The notes under the pieces were generated by a model. That model saw only the letters and a list, made by a program, of their open reading frames with translations, had not been told where the DNA came from and did not search any database. DNA of 64,000 nt, taken from NCBI RefSeq assembly GCF_000972845.2, contig NC_040021.1:11932908-11996907 (forward strand). The letters run 5' to 3'. Source of the DNA: Larimichthys crocea. Lineage: Eukaryota > Chordata > Actinopteri > Sciaenidae. This document shows, one piece after another, positions 58,490-64,000 of this stretch (its first letter is position 1; each line of letters begins with the position of its first letter). Both the position numbers and the translations under genes were made by a program.

Positions 58490-61400
58490 ATGGCCGAGGA
58501 AGGGTGAGTGTAGCTGCTGTCTGTTAGCCGACTGACCAAACGGCGCTGACGGGAGCGGACCGCTCCATGTGTCTGCGTGTCTGTGTGCGTGAAAAGTTAT
58601 AATGTAACGGTGTGATTTATTAGCTACTCTCGGGGCCGGTTGTTTACAACTAGCGGCGCGATGATTAGGTTATTTTAGGTGAGCTAACTTAGGCTAACAG
58701 GCTAACAGAGATACCTGATATCAGAGTGTGGTCGAGCCTCTGCGAGCTCAGGTCTCCTCAAGCTGAGCAGAGTCTTAAAAACAAACATTAAATGTGTCAT
58801 TTTATAAAGTCAGTGTGTAGCTCAAAGTAGTGCATTTCATTAGTTAGATGACTTTATTAATCAAAATAAGGTCGTCATAGCAACAGTCCAGTGTATTTGA
58901 GTACAGTAAAATACTGAGGTATTAAAAAAATAAAAGCGCAAGATAAACAGGTAGATGAGTGCAGTGGCAAGATGATGATAATGTTAATTACCGTATATAA
59001 TAGTAATAATGAGCACACAGATTTATTGAAACTGTATCAGACCACATGTTAATTAACTTAACACGTTGCATGTGTTGTACAGAGAATAGCAGCACGAAAC
59101 GTGTGTGTGTGTGCACAAACTCAATCCTCTTTAGCATCCGTAACGTGGTTAACAAAGTTGGATTTAAACACTAAAATGTTCAGCAACGTTTCCACTGTCA
59201 AGTGGAGAGATCTTTTTCTTGTTTGTACCTCATGTGTGAGGTAGTTTAAAGAGTCTCTGCGCCTTCAGGGTTGAAATCGCTGTCGCTTATGTGTCTCCTA
59301 AAGTTGCAGTGCATTAGTTATTGGCATAACGAGGTTAGCCACCTTAATTAAAACTACAAATTTCTACATGACGTTTAAGTTTTGAGCTGCGTTTAGTAAT
59401 GCAGAATGGACGTTTGACAGCGAAGTGTCTCAGGATACAGAGTGACAAAACTACCTCCTCTGGATTTATCAGAACAGATGTCTCTTCTAAATTTCTCATT
59501 AAACTATGTCTTTAAATGATTTTATGATGGTGCATGTCAACATCCTGTTTTGAATGGGATGTTACCAACAACCAAACAATGCAAAACATACAGATGCCTT
59601 GTTTTGAATGTCCGCCCCTACAAGATGTCCAAAACCATAAATTAAACTTTATAATAAAACTTTTCATCCCACAAATGTGCTGTTCCTCTTCAAGTGAGCT
59701 CACCGGTGCTTGAATGATGACTTTATTCTTTTGTCGGATACCCCTTCACTCTACAATGAGTGAGAGCCTCCTTCTGACATGCCCGAAGCTCTACTGGAGC
59801 CCCACTTGTCTGTCAACCCTTCATTGATCACACTGTAAGCTTTGTCTCTTGTTTTTCTTTGCCCGTTTCTTCTCATAGCGCTGCTGCTGGAGGTGTCATG
59901 GATGTCAACACCGCTCTCCCTGAAGTGCTCAAGACCGCACTCATCCACGATGGCCTGGCCCGTGGTATCCGTGAGGCTGCCAAGGCCCTGGACAAGTATG
60001 TTTAAATTTACTTACTCCGTTGATGTTTTGTTCTTAGTGGGTGTATCGCTGATGATAATTTGGCTCCCTCTACTGAGATTTTATGCGGAAGACTGCCACT
60101 GTTACCCAATTTCTGTCTGAGATACGCCGTCAAGCGTTAACATGTATAAATGGTGTGTATATAACCCTCACTGCAAGTTAATGACGTGTTCCTTCGCAGG
60201 CGTCAGGCCCATCTTTGCGCCCTTGCAGCCAACTGTGACGAACCCATGTACGTCAAGTTGGTGGAGGCCCTCTGCGCTGAGCATCAGATCAACCTGATCA
60301 AGGTAATGAGCCCCAAGACCAGACATCAAGGGGGAATGCCTTATTGCCAAACTCCCATGTGTGTATTGACAGATGAGTTAAAGGTAGCATGTTATGTACT
60401 GCTGTATCACTGATGATAGTTTGGCTCCCTCTACTGAATAATATGAGGAGACTGCCATCGTTACCCAATTTCTGTCTGAGATACAAGCCAGTACCCAAAA
60501 ACTGAAGTCGTTTCTGATGGCTTTAGTTCATCATTAATTGTCAGTGTTGTTTACGTTGTTTGAAATCAGTTGCTGACATTCACTCCGTGTAACTTGTGTT
60601 CCAGGTTGACGACAACAAGAAGCTCGGCGAGTGGGTTGGTCTGTGCAAGATTGACCGTGAAGGCAAACCCCGCAAGGTGGTGGGCTGCAGCTGTGTTGTA
60701 GTCAAGGTAAAAACCTTTAGAAACCATGAGCGAAAGAAAGTAGATCTGCCAATCAAGTGCAGGTGCTGTGCTTTGTGCCACGCAGCTGTTGTTGATAACT
60801 TTTGGCTAAATGACAGCCAGGGTACGAGCCCCGTCGTCCATCTGTGGTGTCTGGGGTCCCTAAGAATGGCTACATATAGTAACGCATGACATCAAGCAAC
60901 ATTTGTTGATGGGTCATTACTCATTTTTGTAGTTTTAGTAGATATCAATGGGTCTAGCTGAGTTTTGGTAATGTAAAAGACAACAAATATTTCCACTTGA
61001 TTTTAATGGGACTGTTAAATAAGATGGTGTTATTGGCTGGGATGAGAGCAGCATGTTTCCTGTAGCTTCAATCGGTGTTCATACAGTCAGTGTTGCTCAC
61101 CAGCTTGCTGTCATTTAGAGCAGAGCCTGACCGAATGTGTATATTTAAGATTTGCATTTACACAATCTGATAATCCCATTCTGGTTAAATATTTGTCTAA
61201 TGTCTTCTGTACTGGATAAACTATTTTATAGTTACATTACACTCATCGGTGCTCTGTGTTGGCCAAACGGTTCATGAATTACTGCTTAAAGGGTTCCCTG
61301 TGAAGTTTTTGATCTAGTAGCCATGGAGCTTTTTTGTTAATTTTTATTTTTACACGCGAGTGGCACAGTACAAATTCCTGCCAATGAGTCTCTATTCCCC

Positions 61401-61820
61401 TGATGAGCAGGTGGCAACACTGAGATATCCTGCCATGCAGCAACAGCAGGGAAGAAAACTGTAAAACTTGGATTTTTAAATTGAATCAGCTTTTCTTTTT
61501 TTTTGGTTAGACCTTATGGATACACTTAGAATGTAAACATAATTTTTGAAGGACACAGGGCCCCTTTTTTAAAAAAAAAAAAACAAACTACCCTCTAAAT
61601 TGCCAAACATTTGTACTGACATGGGCGGTTACTTTTTGGCTGACACTGACGGATAGATGATGAGCTTAATTGGCCAGTAATATCTGCTTGGCTGTAATTT
61701 AAAGCCCAGTTCTGTCCAACCTGCTCTTAAACTAAACATTTTTTATTCTGTCTACAGGATTATGGCAAGGAGTCTCAAGCAAAGGATGTGATTGAGGAAT
61801 ACTTCAAAGGCAAGAAATGA
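58490..61820 (+). CDS. rps12: 40S ribosomal protein S12 (eS12)
   Basis: eS12 is a small-subunit ribosomal protein of the L7Ae-like fold, located at the beak of the 40S subunit. Coding exons: 58490-58503, 59879-59995, 60200-60302, 60605-60706 and 61758-61820; the frame is continuous over 132 aa, the same length as human. The product begins MAEEG, then [82 protein letters not shown] and [20 protein letters not shown], and ends YFKGKK. It is almost identical to mammalian eS12. Three introns carry snoRNAs, as in the mammalian gene. The short 3' UTR has AATAAA at 61827-61832, directly after the stop codon. Confidence 0.98.
58848..58995. repeat. Dispersed repeat in rps12 intron 1, copy 2
   Basis: GACTTTATTAATCAAAATAAGG, GGTCGTCATAGCAACAGTCC, AAAATACTGAGGTA and GATGAGTGCAGTGGCAAGATGATG, matching 57668-57860. 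It lies in the intron after the first rps12 coding exon. Confidence 0.75.
60043..60125 (+). ncRNA. Box C/D snoRNA in rps12 intron, SNORD100-like, copy 1
   Basis: Terminal stem GTATC (60043-60047) pairs with GATAC (60121-60125). The C box TGATGA starts at 60050 and the D box CTGA is at 60117-60120. An internal D' box CTGA is at 60073-60076. The ten bases GGCTCCCTCT just before D' are complementary to the 18S rRNA stretch AGAGGGAGCC; the D+5 rule points to a G in that stretch, which I recall as the SNORD100 site (18S G436 in human numbering). It lies between the second and third rps12 coding exons. Confidence 0.82.
60404..60484 (+). ncRNA. Box C/D snoRNA in rps12 intron, SNORD100-like, copy 2
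   Basis: Same design as copy 1: stem GTATC (60404-60408) with GATAC (60480-60484), C box from 60411, D' box CTGA following the same GGCTCCCTCT guide, and D box CTGA at 60476-60479. The two copies are identical at both guides and differ mainly in the spacer between D' and the distal guide. It lies in the next rps12 intron, between the third and fourth coding exons. Confidence 0.82.
60747..60877 (+). ncRNA. H/ACA box snoRNA in rps12 intron, SNORA33-like
   Basis: Two hairpins can be drawn. The 5' one closes with GCCAA near 60748 against TTGGC ending 60806; an H box AAATGA (ANANNA) is at 60808-60813; the 3' one closes with AGCCA against TGGCT just before ACA at 60872-60874, three bases from the proposed 3' end. 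Mammalian RPS12 hosts SNORA33, and the position fits. The target uridine was not worked out. Confidence 0.7.
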
Positions 61821-61826
61821 GGTGTC

Positions 61827-61832
61827 AATAAA
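61827..61832 (+). other. Polyadenylation signal of rps12
   Basis: AATAAA seven bases after the stop codon, giving a very short 3' UTR typical of ribosomal-protein mRNAs. Confidence 0.8.
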
Positions 61833-62394
61833 TCGTGGAAATGAAGCTGTTGTCTGAAGCGTCTCTTTTACTCCCTTGGCATATTTATCTCACCACTGGC
61901 AATTGATTGGAGACTATAAAATCGTGTTCTGCTTAGATATGAAACTAAACTATAAACTTCAGCTTTTTGGCAAAACCTAAAATTCCTAGATTTATAAAGA
62001 TCATGAAAGTGATGCTTGGTATGAGCTGAGTGGTGGTACAAGACACTAATGGATAAATCTGTGCTTTACTGTTGTCTAACAGGAAAAGTGGACTATTTTG
62101 AATAATTGCAGCACTGTATTTATTTTTGGTTATCTGAAGTTTGATCAGCTTCAAAATTTAATTAGGGAAGACAAGATGCATAGGTCATTTGGATAGGTTT
62201 TCTCCTTTATATCTACATACATAGACATTTCTGAATAAAGAAAAGACATTCAAACACATTAAGGCACAACACATCATGACGCACATCCTCAATTCCACCC
62301 ACCCACCCAAAAAAATTACAAAAATCCAGAAGGGGAGGAGAAAAAAAAAACAGACCCCCAAATTTCCTTTCCTTGACAAAAACATCCACCACTG
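61833..62394. other. Spacer between rps12 and the eya 3' UTR
   Basis: AT-rich, convergent-gene spacer; nothing recognised. Confidence 0.6.
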
Positions 62395-63043
62395 CCCTTT
62401 TTAAGTTTATTGTAAATAATTTACACAAGTTTCTGCCACAGACTGCATTGTTGTGTTGTGATTATACCACCAGGAAGAAAACACTTTAAAAAAAGCAGCC
62501 GTTTATCCCCGCACACATAATGCTGCCTGTACAGAGAAGCCCTCGTTGTTTGAAGATAGTTCGTCCCAGGTGACCCACAGCAGGCTTTATACTAGCCTGG
62601 GTGCTCCAGAACAAACCAAACATCAAGGAGTTGCCCAAAGAAACATCCTCCCAGGCCAAGGGAGGTCATTTTTTTATTTTTTTTAGCCTTTACAGGCTTT
62701 CAGTCTGCTACAGCTCTAAGGGACGGTAGACAGGGTTTTCACAGCGGTCCGTTCCTAGCATTGAGGCCTCGGTAGGGCTGAGCTGGGTAGCTGGGGGTCA
62801 TCTTTTAACCCTCCACTGTTCTTTTTCTTTACCTCCTCTTTCACCTCTCCTTTTACTTAAGACCGTTCAGAGTTTGTAAATCCAGACGTTCAAAAAAAAC
62901 AAGACAAAAAAATAAAATCACGAAAAACAGTTGCAGTGTATTGTTTGTTCTTAAATAGTTATACAAAAGAAGGGGGGAGGGGGGGTTCTGCCTGGCTGAC
63001 CATGTCCATGGTAACATTGCATGAGTCCATATTGCTATAATAG
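62395..63043 (-). other. Probable 3' UTR of the eya gene
   Basis: Downstream of the eya stop on the minus strand there is no other gene; a TTTATT on + (62406-62411) reads AATAAA on the minus strand. It is AT-rich with A-runs on the + strand. The extent is inferred. Confidence 0.5.
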
Positions 63044-63271
<228 letters not shown>

Positions 63272-63284
63272 CTAAAAGGCTTTT

Positions 63285-63840
63285 AAAGGAAGAGCTCAGC
63301 GTTTTGGGATATGCGTTTATCTGCTTCTGCGCTGAGAGTTGATATTCGACGAGAAGATCGATATCGCGCTCATATTCGAACCTTCAATAAGGCTACAGCT
63401 ATTAGCCGTTAGCTTAGCTTTATATAAAGATAAAATAAACTAGCCTGGCACTATCCCAAAGGTATAATAATCCACCTCTGAAGGTCACAAACTAGCACAT
63501 GGTGTCGTCTTTAATCTATACCACAGTGTAAAAACTGTTAGCGAGCTAAGCTAAGCTTGTTTTCACCATGAAATAACCAACTTGCCCCATAAAAAGTCTA
63601 ATTATTGTCACATTAGGGCTTTGAATTAAACAAGTTATGTTAAATTAGTGAGCTTTAAAGACACTGGTGTGCTCTCGGCTAGTTGTTTCCCCTCTGTCTT
63701 TATGCTAAGCTAAGCTAACTGGCTCCATGTTTAATGATGACGGATAAAAGAGTGGTATCAATCTTCTCATTGAACGCTTGGCTTAAAAAAAACAAAAGCA
63801 AATATGCACATTTCCCATAATGACAAAGTATTCCTTTAAC
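63285..63840. mobile_element. Teleost nonautonomous element, near full length
   Basis: From TTAAAGGAAGAGCTCAGCG to CAAAGTATTCCTTTAA, with short complementary ends (TTAAAGGAA / TTCCTTTAA). The interior has the GCTAAGCTAAGCTAAC and CCATGTTTAATGATGACGG text typical of a repeat seen all over fish genomes. No ORF. The copy at 15738-15880 is an internally deleted relative. Confidence 0.65.
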
Positions 63841-64000
63841 AATCCCAGCACCCAGCATTAAGAATGAAGCCCAAAGCTGGAGAAGAGATGGGATTTGTAT
63901 TCACACTTATAAGGAAAGTATATCACTACTCGACATGTCTTTTGTTGTTTGTTTCTCTTACATTAAGACTCCACACACCACTGGATAAAACCCGGCATTA

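Overview
The window looks like nuclear DNA of a ray-finned (teleost) fish, probably a percomorph. The coding exons give vertebrate proteins, split by GT-AG introns, and the repeats between them are of common teleost types: tRNA-derived SINE-like units, non-LTR retrotransposon tails, hAT-like/MITE elements and many microsatellites. There is no bacterial-style gene organisation. One 10-base run of N sits at 3178-3187.

Layout, left to right. 1-3177: AT-rich flank holding repeated copies of a local block. 3685-11523 (+): ccm2, ten coding exons, 455 aa predicted. 17881-19262 (-): fam167a, two coding exons, 210 aa, with a 3' UTR that carries a long purine-rich tract on the + strand. 24563-28143 (-): lca5 (lebercilin), eight coding exons, 798 aa. 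32963-37882 (+): sh3bgrl2, four exons, 108 aa. 42078-43570: reverse-oriented 3' part of a non-LTR retrotransposon. 44927-53994 (+): a large receptor gene encoding a signal peptide, nine SRCR domains, two Ig-like domains, a transmembrane segment and a short tail (16 coding exons, 1267 aa). 55718-57099 (+): an sh3bgrl3-like gene, 91 aa. 58490-61820 (+): rps12 (eS12), 132 aa, whose introns hold two near-identical box C/D snoRNAs and one H/ACA snoRNA. 63044-63124 (-): the last coding exon of an eya gene, probably eya4.

The genes do not form a pathway. Two neighbour pairs fit human synteny as I know it: LCA5-SH3BGRL2 on 6q14.1 and RPS12-EYA4 on 6q23.2. This supports the lca5, sh3bgrl2 and eya4 assignments. 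ccm2 and fam167a come from other human chromosomes.

The most unusual gene is the SRCR-Ig receptor, inserted between two members of the SH3BGRL family. Its first six SRCR domains alternate between a canonical form and a short form that lacks the acidic cation-binding signature. This suggests duplication of a two-domain unit. The sixth domain has lost two cysteines that are expected to be disulfide partners. The other notable item is the duplicated snoRNA in rps12: its guide is complementary to an 18S rRNA segment that I recall as the SNORD100 target.

All exon boundaries were placed by eye from reading frame, GT/AG sites and remembered homologues. No alignment or search was run.
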